DNA of 64,000 bases from Acinetobacter chinensis. GTDB taxonomy: Bacteria > Pseudomonadota > Gammaproteobacteria > Pseudomonadales > Moraxellaceae. Positions 7,660 through 17,004 of this stretch are shown here, in pieces (the stretch's first letter is position 1; each line of letters opens with the position of its first letter). The stretch covers positions 3,224,001 through 3,288,000 of the forward strand of contig NZ_CP032134.1 of assembly GCF_002165375.2 (NCBI RefSeq). Reading direction: 5' to 3'. The position numbers were made by a program, and so were the translations under genes. Below the pieces are notes generated by a model. That model worked only from the letters and a program-made list of their open reading frames with translations. It had not been told where the DNA came from and searched no databases.

Positions 7660-9480
7660 TTAAGTCGGCATCTGGCAGAAGTATTCTGGATTATCAGATG
7701 GAATCCCATTATTAAACAGATAGACTACAAATTGCTGCGGATCATCCCGCTTAAATCCTTCCGTACCATTTGCATACCCACAGAATGTACCTTGCAACAT
7801 TGAACCAGTAACTCTGAAATTGGTAATTTTTCCTTCCTCCAACCATTCAAAACCTGCAAACTGGTTTGGAAGTCTGACTAATTTTTTCTCATTAAATGGA
7901 ACTGTAAATCTAAGCTCCGTTTCCTGCCCAAAATCATTTGTTCCAACACTTACATTCACATTACATGGTTTGCCAACCAAGTCTGGATGAGCTGTTTCAT
8001 AAATACACTGTATATAAAAACTGAGACCTTTATCCGCAGCAACAACTTCTTTATCATCCAGAACGATTTTCACATCAGCTTTAGGTCCCGAAACCTTACT
8101 TCCCCTGTAACGAACCCACTGATCACCCTCAAGGGTAATCGCTGAATATGCAAGCCAGACCAATGTATTATTAGAAGATTTAAGACCTGTCAGAACATTC
8201 ACACCTTCTTCCGGTGCTGTAAACTCGGCATTTTTCTCATCGCCATTTACCGTCGTAGTAAATTTACCACTGCAAGCGACAGGCGTACCGTTTTTAAGCG
8301 TACAGGAAACTTTATTACTGGTTGCAGGTGTCCCCAGATCAATCACCACATTTTTATCGCCAGGCAACTGAGATGTTACCGATCCGATTAATGTCCCTGT
8401 TGTATCCTTTGCAGTCCAGTAAATAGTACCTTCCGTTGGCATATTGACAATATCCACCCCTTCGGCAGGAATTGAACTGGTTTTTGTTAAACCTGAACCG
8501 TCTTTCAGCTCAACTTTCGCGGTAATATGACACGGGACATAAGTCGCTGCTGACTTACATTTCACATTGACCTCACCAGGGTTTTCAAATTTGAAGTCCC
8601 AGTTCCACGTGGAAAAGTGCGTTACGGTTGCATGTACAGCAAGCCCCGTTGGCGAGGTTACTGAGCTGATTACTGTACCTGGTGTTCCTTCTTCCTTCCA
8701 TTTTCCTGTTTTCGGGTCGAAGTACCACATTGGAATGGATGTACCCACCGTCATCGCCTGATTATTAATACTGGTCAGAGGTAAATCCATCTGAATATCA
8801 GCACTTACACCCTGCTTTAACTGTAATTTCTGACCGGCGCTGTTTGTGAATGTTGCGGTAATCATCCCTGCACTGATCAGTAATGCCGGATTGCCCTGAG
8901 CATCTACTGCAACACCGTTGGCTGGCATAGCATTCAGATCACTGCCGGTAATATCCCACGGGGTAAATTCAACAGTCACCTGACCTGTCGCTGCCTGAGT
9001 TGTACCTTCAATCACAAAAGCGTTTGCAGGAATACTGATCTGTGCATTCATAAACGCAGCCTGAATCACCTGCTCATCTTCAATTTTAGCCACAGTCAGT
9101 GTCTGTTTAACCGGTAATAAATTTGCCGTTAACTGAGCGAGATCTTCAACTTTCAGCTCAACAGACTGAGTAATAAAGCCTGCTTTTTTAAAGGTGACGA
9201 TGACTGATTTTGCCGATTGAGGAATCCTGACTGTCGAAATAATCTTACCGTTTGCATCAGTTTTTAATATCTGCCCAGCAATACTGATTTCAGCACCTTC
9301 AAGCGCAGTACCTGTAGCTGTCTGTACCAGTGCTGAAACAGCTTTGGAAACAGTCGCTTCTTCTGTAGCAGAGTTATTCTGTGAATTACTGTCACTGTCT
9401 GAACCTCCGCAGCCCGCCAGTGATGCCCCAAGCATACAGACCAAACTGATCTGCTTAAATTTAATTGATAAATCAATCAT
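7660..9480 (-). CDS. Large lipoprotein with carboxypeptidase-regulatory-like domain
   Basis: A 606-residue lipoprotein. The start at 9480 gives MIDLSIKFKQISLVCMLGAS and lipobox LAGCGG. A Ser/Asn-rich linker follows (SDSDSNSQNNSATEE). Residues about 45-125 look like a transthyretin-like carboxypeptidase-regulatory domain (ALVQTATGTALEGAEISIAG, KTDANGKIISTVRIP). The remaining 480 residues are predicted beta-rich modules with paired cysteines (KCKSAATYVPCH, CTLKNGTPVACSG, CIYETAHPDLVGKPC). It is probably surface or periplasmic. No enzymatic motif is seen and the function is unknown. It stands alone between two exporter genes. Confidence 0.75.
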   Translation of the reverse strand: MIDLSIKFKQISLVCMLGASLAGCGGSDSDSNSQNNSATEEATVSKAVSALVQTATGTALEGAEISIAGQILKTDANGKIISTVRIPQSAKSVIVTFKKAGFITQSVELKVEDLAQLTANLLPVKQTLTVAKIEDEQVIQAAFMNAQISIPANAFVIEGTTQAATGQVTVEFTPWDITGSDLNAMPANGVAVDAQGNPALLISAGMITATFTNSAGQKLQLKQGVSADIQMDLPLTSINNQAMTVGTSIPMWYFDPKTGKWKEEGTPGTVISSVTSPTGLAVHATVTHFSTWNWDFKFENPGEVNVKCKSAATYVPCHITAKVELKDGSGLTKTSSIPAEGVDIVNMPTEGTIYWTAKDTTGTLIGSVTSQLPGDKNVVIDLGTPATSNKVSCTLKNGTPVACSGKFTTTVNGDEKNAEFTAPEEGVNVLTGLKSSNNTLVWLAYSAITLEGDQWVRYRGSKVSGPKADVKIVLDDKEVVAADKGLSFYIQCIYETAHPDLVGKPCNVNVSVGTNDFGQETELRFTVPFNEKKLVRLPNQFAGFEWLEEGKITNFRVTGSMLQGTFCGYANGTEGFKRDDPQQFVVYLFNNGIPSDNPEYFCQMPT

Positions 9481-9701
9481 TATTATTGTCCCCAGTTTTA
9501 ATGTGCGCAAAAACGCACGCTTATTATTATGTTTTTGAATTTCAATAACAAATTAGAATTATTTTTACCGTGATTAATATATTATCTATAAATGAGATAG
9601 CATTTCCCATTTTTTCATAACATCTATTATTTCCAGATTCACTGTTATAATTCACTGACTCATTTCAGAAAATACACCGCCTGCGGCTGTCAGTGTGCAT
9701 C

Positions 9702-10568
9702 ATGCCAAATACTCAAATTACTGCTGTGTTTTACATGGTTATGTCCATGATTGCATACCAGATCAGTGCATCATTTGCCAAACAACTGTTTGAAGTACTC
9801 GACCCACTTACAGTAGTGACCTTAAGGCTCTGTTTTGCATCCATTCTGATTTTCCTGATGTTCCGATCCTGGAAAATCATTAAGCGTCTGCCCTATTTAA
9901 AATGGAAAGATCTTCTGTTTTACAGTGGCTCTGTCTGCCTGATGAATGTTCTGTTTTATGCCTCCTTAGGAAAATTACCTCAGGGAATTGCCGTTGGACT
10001 GGAGTTCTTAGGGCCATTAACCCTTGCTTTTTTATCCATAAAACAGAAAAGCGACTATATATGGGTATTTCTTGCCGTCATGGGCATTGCGCTGATGATC
10101 CCGTGGCAGGATGCAACCGCACATAATTTTTCATGGCTCGGTGCTGCTTTTGCAATTGGTGCCGGTGTCTGCTGGGCATTCTATATTTATTTTGGGCAGA
10201 AAGTGGTTCGCCAGAATATCGGTATGCATGCCCTGACCATTGCCATTGTGCTGTCTGCGATGGTGATGCTTCCAGTCAGTGCTGTACATAACCCAGAGGC
10301 ACTTTTACAGACGCAGTACTGGAAACAGGCACTGATGATTGCACTGCTGGCAACTGCCATCCCTTATGCACTGGATCTGATGGCACTGAAACAGCTGAGT
10401 AAGCTCAGTTATGGAACTTTATCCAGTCTTTCCCCTGCTATTGGTGCCGTCACAGGAATGATCCTGCTCAAAGAGCACATTACTTTTTATCAGTGTATTG
10501 CGCTGGTCTGCATTATGGCAGCATCGATTGGAGTGACGTTCAGGGCTAAACCTGAACCCACCCAGTAA
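9702..10568 (+). CDS. EamA/DMT-family inner-membrane exporter (paralogue)
   Basis: A 288-residue protein starting MPNTQITAVFYMVMSMIAYQ. An alternative start nine bases upstream adds MCI. It has ten hydrophobic segments in two EamA repeats. It shares with the 6.7-kb gene the motifs LPQGIAVGLEFLGPL, GAGVCWAFYIYFGQ and LMALKQLSKLSYGTLSSL, so the two are duplicates. The substrate is unknown. It is followed by its own terminator. Confidence 0.85.
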   Translation: MPNTQITAVFYMVMSMIAYQISASFAKQLFEVLDPLTVVTLRLCFASILIFLMFRSWKIIKRLPYLKWKDLLFYSGSVCLMNVLFYASLGKLPQGIAVGLEFLGPLTLAFLSIKQKSDYIWVFLAVMGIALMIPWQDATAHNFSWLGAAFAIGAGVCWAFYIYFGQKVVRQNIGMHALTIAIVLSAMVMLPVSAVHNPEALLQTQYWKQALMIALLATAIPYALDLMALKQLSKLSYGTLSSLSPAIGAVTGMILLKEHITFYQCIALVCIMAASIGVTFRAKPEPTQ

Positions 10569-10592
10569 GCAGATTGCTGTTATTTCAGGCAT

Positions 10593-10624
10593 AAAAAAAG
10601 ATGGTTAAAACCATCTTTTTTTTC
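10593..10624. terminator. Bidirectional terminator
   Basis: The stem AAAAAAAGATGGTT / CCATCTTTTTTTT lies between the EamA gene and the convergent TSUP gene. Confidence 0.9.
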
Positions 10625-10644
10625 ATTTTAGAGAATCTCTCATC

Positions 10645-11415
10645 TCAGGCTGAGAAAAACATCTGATAGCTGAGTCGGACTATCAGCACAGACACCAGTA
10701 TCAGAAACAGAATACGGATAAAACCACTGCCGTATTTCAGTGCCAGTTTTACACCGACCACAGAGCCGAGCATATTGGCAACCGCCATAATACATCCCAC
10801 GGTCAGCAGCACATGCCCCGAAGGAATAAAAAAGCTCAGTGCTGCCAGGTTGGTCATGACATTTCCAATTTTGGCCAGCGCGGCAGCGTGCAGGAAATCC
10901 ACCCTTAAGTAGCGGATAAAATAAAAGATAAAGAAGCTGCCCGTTCCTGGTCCAAACAGCCCGTCATAGAAACCGATTGCAAGACTTCCTGCTCCCGCCA
11001 GCAGTAAAATTTTAGGCGTGATGCTCTGAGGGGTATGAATCTGACCAAACTGTTTTTTCATTAATGTATAAACAGCCATAACTATCAGCATGATCAGGAC
11101 AAAAGGCTGAAGTACACTTTTGGGAATCATGGCAACACTGGCTGCACCCAGAAATGCACTGACCATGGCACAGATACCCACCACGATCAGCAGCTTCCAT
11201 TCAAACCGCACTTTTCTGGAAAAAGACCAGGCTGAGGTTGCTGTACCAACCACTGCTGCCAGTTTATTGGTTCCAAACAGGGTGGCTGGTGCAAGCTGAG
11301 GATATGCACCCATCAGTGCCGGAATCTGAATTAATCCGCCACCACCCACAGCCGCATCAATGGTGCCTGCACAGAATGCAAAAAAGATCAGGCTGAGAAT
11401 AATCTCCATGTCCAT
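10645..11415 (-). CDS. TSUP (TauE/SafE) family permease
   Basis: A 256-residue inner-membrane protein with about eight hydrophobic helices. It has the family signatures CAGTIDAAVGGGGLIQIPAL near the N-terminus and YDGLFGPGTGSFFIFYFIRY in the middle. TSUP proteins move sulfite, sulfoacetate, taurine or related anions. No sulfur-metabolism gene is adjacent, so the substrate is open. It ends 40 bases upstream of truB's stop region and may form a short unit with truB. Confidence 0.88.
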   Translation of the reverse strand: MDMEIILSLIFFAFCAGTIDAAVGGGGLIQIPALMGAYPQLAPATLFGTNKLAAVVGTATSAWSFSRKVRFEWKLLIVVGICAMVSAFLGAASVAMIPKSVLQPFVLIMLIVMAVYTLMKKQFGQIHTPQSITPKILLLAGAGSLAIGFYDGLFGPGTGSFFIFYFIRYLRVDFLHAAALAKIGNVMTNLAALSFFIPSGHVLLTVGCIMAVANMLGSVVGVKLALKYGSGFIRILFLILVSVLIVRLSYQMFFSA

Positions 11416-11455
11416 ACTGCCTCACCTCTTTTTATCATTCATTCAAAAATAAAAA

Positions 11456-12361
11456 TTATAGGTTCAAAACCCGTTTTGGTACCAGCCGTTTTTTGTCAGT
11501 AATTTCAGCAAGTCCGAGACACTTTTCACCATCAAACACCAGCACCTGTTCCTGTGCCGCATGATCAATATTGCTTTCCATACCACGGCAGAAAAACTCT
11601 GCACGCCCTTCTGGAACCTGAATTTTCAGAAAATGATCCACCGGCGCATAAACAGGCAACAGCAGCGCATCACGCTCTGCTTCATCCAGGCTTTCCAGAT
11701 ATTCAATGGTGTACTCCTGAATCAACTCAAAATGCCCGGTCTGAATGCGGTGCAGATATGTGAGATGACCAAACGTACCCAGTGCCTGTGCAATATCTTC
11801 ACCAAGTACACGGATATAGGTTCCTTTTGAACAGGTCACATCCAGGCTGATACTGTTTTCTGTAAAGCCGAGCAGCTGAATGGATTCAATTGTGATCGGT
11901 CGGGCTTCACGCTCAATTTCAATTCCCTTTCGCGCAAGCTCATATAAAGGACGACCATCTTTTTTCAGTGCCGAATACATCGGTGGAACCTGTGAAATAT
12001 CACCTGTAAATGCATTCAGTACCGCCTGAATTTTTTCTTCAGTCAGTTCTTCAACTGCTTTTTCCTGAAATTTTTCACCTTCAACATCACCTGTGGTGGT
12101 GCTGTGCCCCAGATAAACTGTGGTCTGATAGCGTTTGGTGGATTCCAGCAGATAATGAGAAAACTTGGTTGCTTCTCCCAGACAGACAGGTAAAAGACCA
12201 GAAGCCAGTGGATCAAGCGCACCGGTATGTCCTGCTTTCTGTGCTCTGAACAACCAGCGAACCCGTTGCAGTGCTGCATTGGAGCTAATACCTAAAGGTT
12301 TGTTCAGTAAAAAAACACCACTGAGATGGCGGCGCTGGATACGGGATGAAGATTGTTTCAT
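11456..12361 (-). CDS. truB: tRNA pseudouridine(55) synthase
   Basis: TruB makes pseudouridine-55 in the T loop of tRNAs. The 301-residue protein begins MKQSSSRIQRRHLSGVFLLN. A further ATG 39 bases upstream is unlikely. The catalytic aspartate is in HTGALDPLASGLLPV, followed by GEATKFSHYLL. The lower pocket motifs PMYSALKKDGRPLYELARKG and CSKGTYIRVLGEDIA are intact. A C-terminal PUA-like region follows. In many bacteria truB sits with rbfA and rpsO; here it does not. Confidence 0.96.
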   Translation of the reverse strand: MKQSSSRIQRRHLSGVFLLNKPLGISSNAALQRVRWLFRAQKAGHTGALDPLASGLLPVCLGEATKFSHYLLESTKRYQTTVYLGHSTTTGDVEGEKFQEKAVEELTEEKIQAVLNAFTGDISQVPPMYSALKKDGRPLYELARKGIEIEREARPITIESIQLLGFTENSISLDVTCSKGTYIRVLGEDIAQALGTFGHLTYLHRIQTGHFELIQEYTIEYLESLDEAERDALLLPVYAPVDHFLKIQVPEGRAEFFCRGMESNIDHAAQEQVLVFDGEKCLGLAEITDKKRLVPKRVLNL

Positions 12362-12504
12362 ATAAAAAGCTGACAGAATCGGACTGTGCAATGGTAACAA
12401 TGTGCCTGCTGTATTTACAACTTTTCGCTAACAGCTCTGATAATTTATGGCATATTTAAAAGCGCTGAATTCAAACAATAAAAACATCCCACAGGTATGC
12501 AGGA

Positions 12505-13530
12505 ATGCAAAAAAATAAATTATGGATATTACTGATCATTGCTGTCATTGCAACGGGCGCTCTGATCTACTGGCTGGCACCATCATCATCAACAGGGACA
12601 GAGCAGAACAGTCCCCCTTCCGAACAGAATCTGCTTCAGCAGACTGAAGAACAGGCTGCTTCTTCTGCACAGACCGATCCTTTCAGCAGTAAAAGCCAGC
12701 AGGACACTGAGGTGAACTGTCAGATGCAGCTCGATGCGGGCAACAGGCTGATTGTAAATGAGCAAACGCGGGACTGTTTTGAATATTTCATTACCCAGAT
12801 GGGTGAAAAAAATATGGATCAGATCCAGCAGAGTTTCAAAGCATATATAGAAAAAAGCTACAAAGAACCTGCCCTGGGGCAGATTATTGATTTGTGGAAC
12901 CGTTATCTGCAATACAGACAGCAGCTGGGTACGCTCAAATCCCCAGGCGGCAGCCAGGAAGAACCTGGATACTATGCTGCAATCTTCAATGATATGAAAA
13001 ATCTGAGAAAGCAGTTCTTTTCAGCTTATGAAATTGAAGGTCTGTTTGGTACTGAAGATATTTATAATGACTACACCATTGAGCGCATGAAAGTTCTGGC
13101 AGATAAAAAACTGTCCGAATCGGAAAAAGCCAAAAAACTGAAAGCACTTTTTGATGATTTACCCGAGGACTGGAAAGAAAACCTGGAACAGCTGAATAAA
13201 CTGGAAGATCTGCGCAAACTGACTGCCGACATTAAAGCCCGTGGGGGATCAGCTGAAGAACTGCATCAGATGCGCACCAGTCTGGTCGGAGCTGAAGCCA
13301 CTGCCCGACTGGAAACACTGGATGTTCAGCGGGGTCAGTGGAAAAATAATATCAACAGTTACCTCAGTGAAAGAGACAGTATCCTGAACAGTGGTATGAG
13401 CGACTCTGCCAAACAGCAAGCGATTGACCAGTTACGTACACAACGCTTCAGCTCAAAGCAGGATCAGCTGCGTGCTGAAACTTTTGAAAGCGTCCATGAT
13501 CAGGGGCAAAGATTACCCTTTGCGGATTAA
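12505..13530 (+). CDS. lifO: Lipase-specific foldase / lipase chaperone
   Basis: A membrane-anchored steric chaperone that folds secreted triacylglycerol lipase in the periplasm. The 341-residue protein has one N-terminal membrane helix (residues 6-25, LWILLIIAVIATGALIYWLA) and then a variable Ser/Gln/Glu-rich linker (about 27-70). The rest is a mostly alpha-helical, highly charged foldase region containing YFITQMGEKNMDQIQQSFKA. Foldases usually carry an RxxFDY(F/C)LSAxGE motif; here it is present in changed form as TRDCFEYFITQMGE. The lipase gene follows 330 bases downstream. The chaperone-first order is the arrangement known from Acinetobacter. Confidence 0.9.
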   Translation: MQKNKLWILLIIAVIATGALIYWLAPSSSTGTEQNSPPSEQNLLQQTEEQAASSAQTDPFSSKSQQDTEVNCQMQLDAGNRLIVNEQTRDCFEYFITQMGEKNMDQIQQSFKAYIEKSYKEPALGQIIDLWNRYLQYRQQLGTLKSPGGSQEEPGYYAAIFNDMKNLRKQFFSAYEIEGLFGTEDIYNDYTIERMKVLADKKLSESEKAKKLKALFDDLPEDWKENLEQLNKLEDLRKLTADIKARGGSAEELHQMRTSLVGAEATARLETLDVQRGQWKNNINSYLSERDSILNSGMSDSAKQQAIDQLRTQRFSSKQDQLRAETFESVHDQGQRLPFAD

Positions 13531-13858
13531 CTCACTCACCATTTTCATCTGATTGAAACCACCCGGTCCAGGCTGTGGTGGTTTTTTCATGATTATTCCA
13601 ACTGTGTCACTAAAGGACATTTGTATATTTTTTATTCAGATGCAGTTCGCTGTTCTGATTACTTTTTTTGTTTTCTGTTGTCCTGAAATGATATGGCATC
13701 AATCTTTTTTAGTGGAAAAATGCTTGAGCAACAAAACAAAAACAAAATGAATGCGACGAAACAGTGAAATGGAAACTGCCTGCTTTTTCATCGCTATCGC
13801 TCAGTTCAGCTGAACGCTGAATGTAATAACAACAATGTATAAAAAAGGATCATTTATC
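13531..13858. promoter_or_regulatory. Spacer between lipase chaperone and lipase, with terminator
   Basis: The terminator AAACCACC...GGTGGTTTTTT at 13556-13587 ends the chaperone transcript. The perfect palindrome GTTCAGCTGAAC at 13804-13815 lies 44 bases before the lipase start. An AAAAGGAT ribosome site lies at about 13843-13850. The lipase therefore probably has its own promoter here. No convincing gene is present. Confidence 0.6.
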
Positions 13859-14842
13859 ATGAATTCCAGTCTAAGGAAAAATGCTGTCCTGTTATCTCTG
13901 ATGACCGCAGCAAGTATCGGACTCAGCTCAACTGTACAGGCAGCTCCGGCTGTATTGCAGATCAAGGAAACAGCTAAATCTGATTATTCCCGTACCAAAT
14001 ATCCCATCATCATGACCCACGGCTGGTTAGGCTGGTCACGTATTGGCAACGAGAGTTTCAATATTGATTACTGGTATCAGATACTGCCCGACATGGCTCG
14101 CAATGGCGCGACCGTATTTGCAGCCCAGCTGTCTCCTGCCCATACCACTGAATTCCGTGGTGAACAGCTCATTGCCCAGGTCGAAGATGTGATTGCCATT
14201 ACAGGGAAAAATAAAGTCAATCTGGTCGGGCATTCACACGGCGGTCCAACGGTTCGTTATGTTGCTGCGGTCAAACCTCAGTATGTTGCATCTGTAACCG
14301 GTGTCGGGGGGACATTCCGTGGTTCAAAAGTTGCCGATGATATTCAGAGCAACACAGGTTCCCGTACATTCTTTAATATTCTTGGGGATTATATTGTTGC
14401 ACCCTTGATTTCATGGGCGCAGGGGCAAAAAGATATGCCTTTTGATTTTGATGGCTCTATGAAGTCTCTGACTGAAACTGAATCTGCAAATTTCAATAAA
14501 CGCTTTCCGACCACAGCCCTGGCAGCAAACTGTAACAGCAGTGGTTCAAAAGTGGATCAGGGCATCTACTATTATTCCTGGGGTGGTACAGCTCAGACCA
14601 CCAACCTGCTGGATATAGACACCATTTTAATGCAGCTGGGACCTTTATCTTATGGAAACAAAGACAATGACGGTATGGTTGCCCGCTGCAGTTCGCATAT
14701 CGGTCAGGTCATCCGTGATAATTACAACTTAAACCACACCGATCTTGCCAATATGATGTTTGGGCTTAAGGGGCTGTTCGCTCCAGATCCTGTTGCCTTA
14801 TTCAGACAGCATGCAAACCGCCTGAAACTTCAGGGACTCTGA
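13859..14842 (+). CDS. lipA: Secreted triacylglycerol lipase (family I)
   Basis: This enzyme hydrolyses triacylglycerols outside the cell. The 327-residue precursor starts MNSSLRKNAVLLSLMTAASI and has a signal peptide with a likely cleavage after VQAA. An in-frame ATG 24 bases upstream lacks a ribosome site. The catalytic serine is S126 in GHSHGG, the probable acid is D271 in DNDG, and the histidine is H293 in NLNHTDL. C225 and C277 can form the conserved disulfide. The oxyanion-hole region is THGWLG. It needs the foldase encoded upstream and is expected to leave by type II secretion. A diverged duplicate follows. Confidence 0.93.
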   Translation: MNSSLRKNAVLLSLMTAASIGLSSTVQAAPAVLQIKETAKSDYSRTKYPIIMTHGWLGWSRIGNESFNIDYWYQILPDMARNGATVFAAQLSPAHTTEFRGEQLIAQVEDVIAITGKNKVNLVGHSHGGPTVRYVAAVKPQYVASVTGVGGTFRGSKVADDIQSNTGSRTFFNILGDYIVAPLISWAQGQKDMPFDFDGSMKSLTETESANFNKRFPTTALAANCNSSGSKVDQGIYYYSWGGTAQTTNLLDIDTILMQLGPLSYGNKDNDGMVARCSSHIGQVIRDNYNLNHTDLANMMFGLKGLFAPDPVALFRQHANRLKLQGL

Positions 14843-14851
14843 TACTGAAAA

Positions 14852-14882
14852 CTCCCCGCCACCGTGCGGGGAATTTTATTTT
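14852..14882 (+). terminator. Terminator after the first lipase gene
   Basis: The stem CCCCGC / GCGGGG is followed by AATTTTATTTT. The second lipase is therefore probably transcribed from its own promoter; TATAAT at 14961-14966 is a candidate -10. Confidence 0.75.
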
Positions 14883-15026
14883 AAAAATACCTGTTTCATT
14901 ATTGTTTACATTTCCTTTAACCATTTGTCGAATAGTTCACAAAACATACAAATAAATTCCTATAATTTTTTTTGACATGTCCGATTGTCAGATAAAAACG
15001 AAAAGAACAATGAGGATTATATACAA

Positions 15027-16004
15027 ATGAAATATGGATTATTAATGGCAGCCACACTCAGTGCAGCTGCTGTCACCAGCACACATGCCGTCACATCACC
15101 TCAGAAAATTGAGGCTTCCCGTGTCACTTCAAATTATGCTCAGACCAAATATCCCCTTGTTTTCAGCCACGGGATGTCTGGATTTATCCGTTTGGGCAAT
15201 GATGCACTGGGACTGGATTACTGGTACCAGATTCTTCCCGACCTTACACGTAACGGTGCCAATGTATGGGCGACACGTGTCTCTCCTTTCAATTCTTCAG
15301 AAATCCGTGGTGAGCAGCTGGCTCAGCAGGTAGAGGAAGTGCTGGCACTGACGGGTGCTCCTAAAGTGAATCTGCTGGGGCATTCACACGGCGGACCAAC
15401 CATCCGTTATGTTGCCGGAATCATGCCGGATAAGGTTGCTTCACTGACCGCAATTGGTTCACCAAATAAAGGTTCGCCCGTTGCTGATTTTATTTTAAAT
15501 ATCCGTGATGCCGCACCCGTACTGGAAAAGCCGCTGGTTACCATCGTCAATTTCCTTTCTCAGGCAATCGTCTGGGCTCAGGGACTGGATCCAAAAAGCT
15601 ATCCGCATGACTCACTGGCGGGTGCCAACAGTCTGACTGCTGCTGGGTCTGCAAAATTCAATGCTAAATTTCCAATGGGTGTGCCGACCACAGCCTGTGG
15701 AGAAGGCGCATATAAAGAAAAAGGAATTTATTTTTATTCCTTTACGGGTAACACCCCTGTAACCAATTTACTCGATCCTGATTCTGCCATGCTGGCAACC
15801 AGTCTTATTATCAATAACAAAGGTGATAATGACGGTCTGGTTCCACGATGCAGCGCTCGGTTCGGAAAAACCATCCGTGATAATTATTACTGGAACCACC
15901 TGGATGAGGTCAATCAGGTACTGGGCTTACGTAATATTTTTGCACCAGATCCGGTTTCTGTTTACCGTCAGCAAGCCAACCGTCTGAAACTCCAGGGACT
16001 TTAA
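15027..16004 (+). CDS. Secreted triacylglycerol lipase, tandem paralogue
   Basis: A 325-residue precursor starting MKYGLLMAATLSAAAVTSTH, with a signal peptide and the GAGGA ribosome site at 15012-15016. The upstream in-frame ATG at 14985 would bury the signal peptide. The triad is S120 in GHSHGG, an Asp in GDNDGLVPRC and a His in YYWNHLDEV. The cysteines in TTACGEG and VPRCSAR match the disulfide of the first lipase. It resembles the first lipase along its whole length, ending with the same NRLKLQGL. The pair is a tandem duplication that has since diverged, and probably shares the upstream foldase. Confidence 0.92.
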   Translation: MKYGLLMAATLSAAAVTSTHAVTSPQKIEASRVTSNYAQTKYPLVFSHGMSGFIRLGNDALGLDYWYQILPDLTRNGANVWATRVSPFNSSEIRGEQLAQQVEEVLALTGAPKVNLLGHSHGGPTIRYVAGIMPDKVASLTAIGSPNKGSPVADFILNIRDAAPVLEKPLVTIVNFLSQAIVWAQGLDPKSYPHDSLAGANSLTAAGSAKFNAKFPMGVPTTACGEGAYKEKGIYFYSFTGNTPVTNLLDPDSAMLATSLIINNKGDNDGLVPRCSARFGKTIRDNYYWNHLDEVNQVLGLRNIFAPDPVSVYRQQANRLKLQGL

Positions 16005-16014
16005 GTCCGGACAT

Positions 16015-16044
16015 AAAAAATGCGCCCCTTGTGGCGCATTTTTT
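16015..16044. terminator. Bidirectional terminator between lipase and pilin operon A
   Basis: The stem AAAAAATGCGCC / GGCGCATTTTTT lies between convergent transcription units and serves both. Confidence 0.92.
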
Positions 16045-16052
16045 ATTGCAGA

Positions 16053-16538
16053 TCAGCGACTGTTCCAGCTGGAAGAAGCCGTTGGTGTACATGCCTGACC
16101 ACCACCCTTATCTGAAGCTTTTTCCCAGCAGCGTTCACCACGGAAGTTCAGTACCAGATGTCCATCCATATACTGTCCCGCAGTCGTAACCGGTGTGGCT
16201 ATCAGCACCCACTTCTCTGAGCCCAGTGTCGCTGTTTTTTCCAGTGTTCCTGCACTGTTGAGCCATCCCAGCTCGACGGTATACAGTACATCACCATTTA
16301 CAGGATAATTTTCAGTGACTCCAAGGTCTGATGCAGAAGCACCTTGCACTTTAAAATTTGAAATTTTATATTTCTGAATCTGAGCAGCCATCTGCTGTAA
16401 ACCAGTTTGCATTTCTGCACGATGTGTCTGTCGTACATATTCTCTGTAAGACGGATAGGCTATGGCAGCCAGTATTCCAATAATTGCCACAACAATCATC
16501 AGCTCAAGCAGTGTAAATCCTCTTATTCGGCTTACCAT
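16053..16538 (-). CDS. Operon A: second PilE-type minor pilin
   Basis: A 161-residue type IV pilin-like protein. The short leader MVSRIRG precedes FTLLELMIVVAIIGILAAIAY, so prepilin peptidase should cut after G7, leaving Phe at +1 and Glu at +5. The C-terminal cysteine pair (ERCWEKA, GQACTPT) can form the D-loop. The GGGAG ribosome site is 7 bases before the ATG, which overlaps the end of the preceding pilin gene. It is the last gene of operon A. Counterparts lie at 26.5 kb (B) and 34.9 kb (C). Expected to be a minor subunit in the pilus priming complex rather than the main fibre. Confidence 0.85.
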   Translation of the reverse strand: MVSRIRGFTLLELMIVVAIIGILAAIAYPSYREYVRQTHRAEMQTGLQQMAAQIQKYKISNFKVQGASASDLGVTENYPVNGDVLYTVELGWLNSAGTLEKTATLGSEKWVLIATPVTTAGQYMDGHLVLNFRGERCWEKASDKGGGQACTPTASSSWNSR

Positions 16539-16993
16539 GTCTCAGCTCCCTTACAGTCTGAAGCAATGGAGCTGCCCTGCTTTTTACAGCGCAGCCCTGT
16601 ATTTGAGAGCACATAACTGTCCATACCCGACTGATCAGATGCAACTGTTGCCCGAATAATCCAGCTTTGCCCTGATGCCTTATACAGATCATTACCATCT
16701 TTTTCATTGAGCTTAATGGAAAAATCAGCACCGTCTCTGACGTCAAACGTGTAGTGCGGCACGGTACCGACTGCCAGATCAAAACCCTGATAATTAAAAT
16801 TACGGGATTTCCACCGCTCAAGTTCTGCCGCCAGCCGCTGAACTTCCTGCTGTGCCTGTGACATATGTGCCCGTTTGACATAAGCCTGATAACTGGGAAC
16901 AGCAATTGCAGCAAATATAGCAAGAATGACAACCACTACCATGAGTTCAATCAGGGTAAAACCCTTCTGCAAAAATTTCATATGATTCTGCAT
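16532..16993 (-). CDS. pilE: Operon A: first PilE-type minor pilin
   Basis: A 153-residue prepilin. The leader MQNHMKFLQKG is followed by FTLIELMVVVVILAIFAAIA. Start 16993 is chosen because a GGGAG site lies 6 bases upstream. The downstream part has the PilE-like AHMSQAQQEVQRLAAELERW helix and a late cysteine pair (LRCKKQ, SDCKGA). It is homologous to the genes at 27.0 and 35.3 kb. It lies 11 bases after pilY1 and overlaps the next pilin gene, so the operon is continuous. In Acinetobacter, homologues (ComE/ComF-type) are linked to natural transformation and pilus assembly. Confidence 0.85.
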   Translation of the reverse strand: MQNHMKFLQKGFTLIELMVVVVILAIFAAIAVPSYQAYVKRAHMSQAQQEVQRLAAELERWKSRNFNYQGFDLAVGTVPHYTFDVRDGADFSIKLNEKDGNDLYKASGQSWIIRATVASDQSGMDSYVLSNTGLRCKKQGSSIASDCKGAETW

Positions 16994-17004
16994 CACTGGC
17001 TCCC

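Noticed and set aside
13553..13750. 65-codon plus-strand frame between lipase chaperone and lipase
   Set aside because: It begins in the terminator of the chaperone gene, has no ribosome site or recognisable motif, and has low-complexity hydrophobic composition that AT-rich spacer DNA gives by chance.
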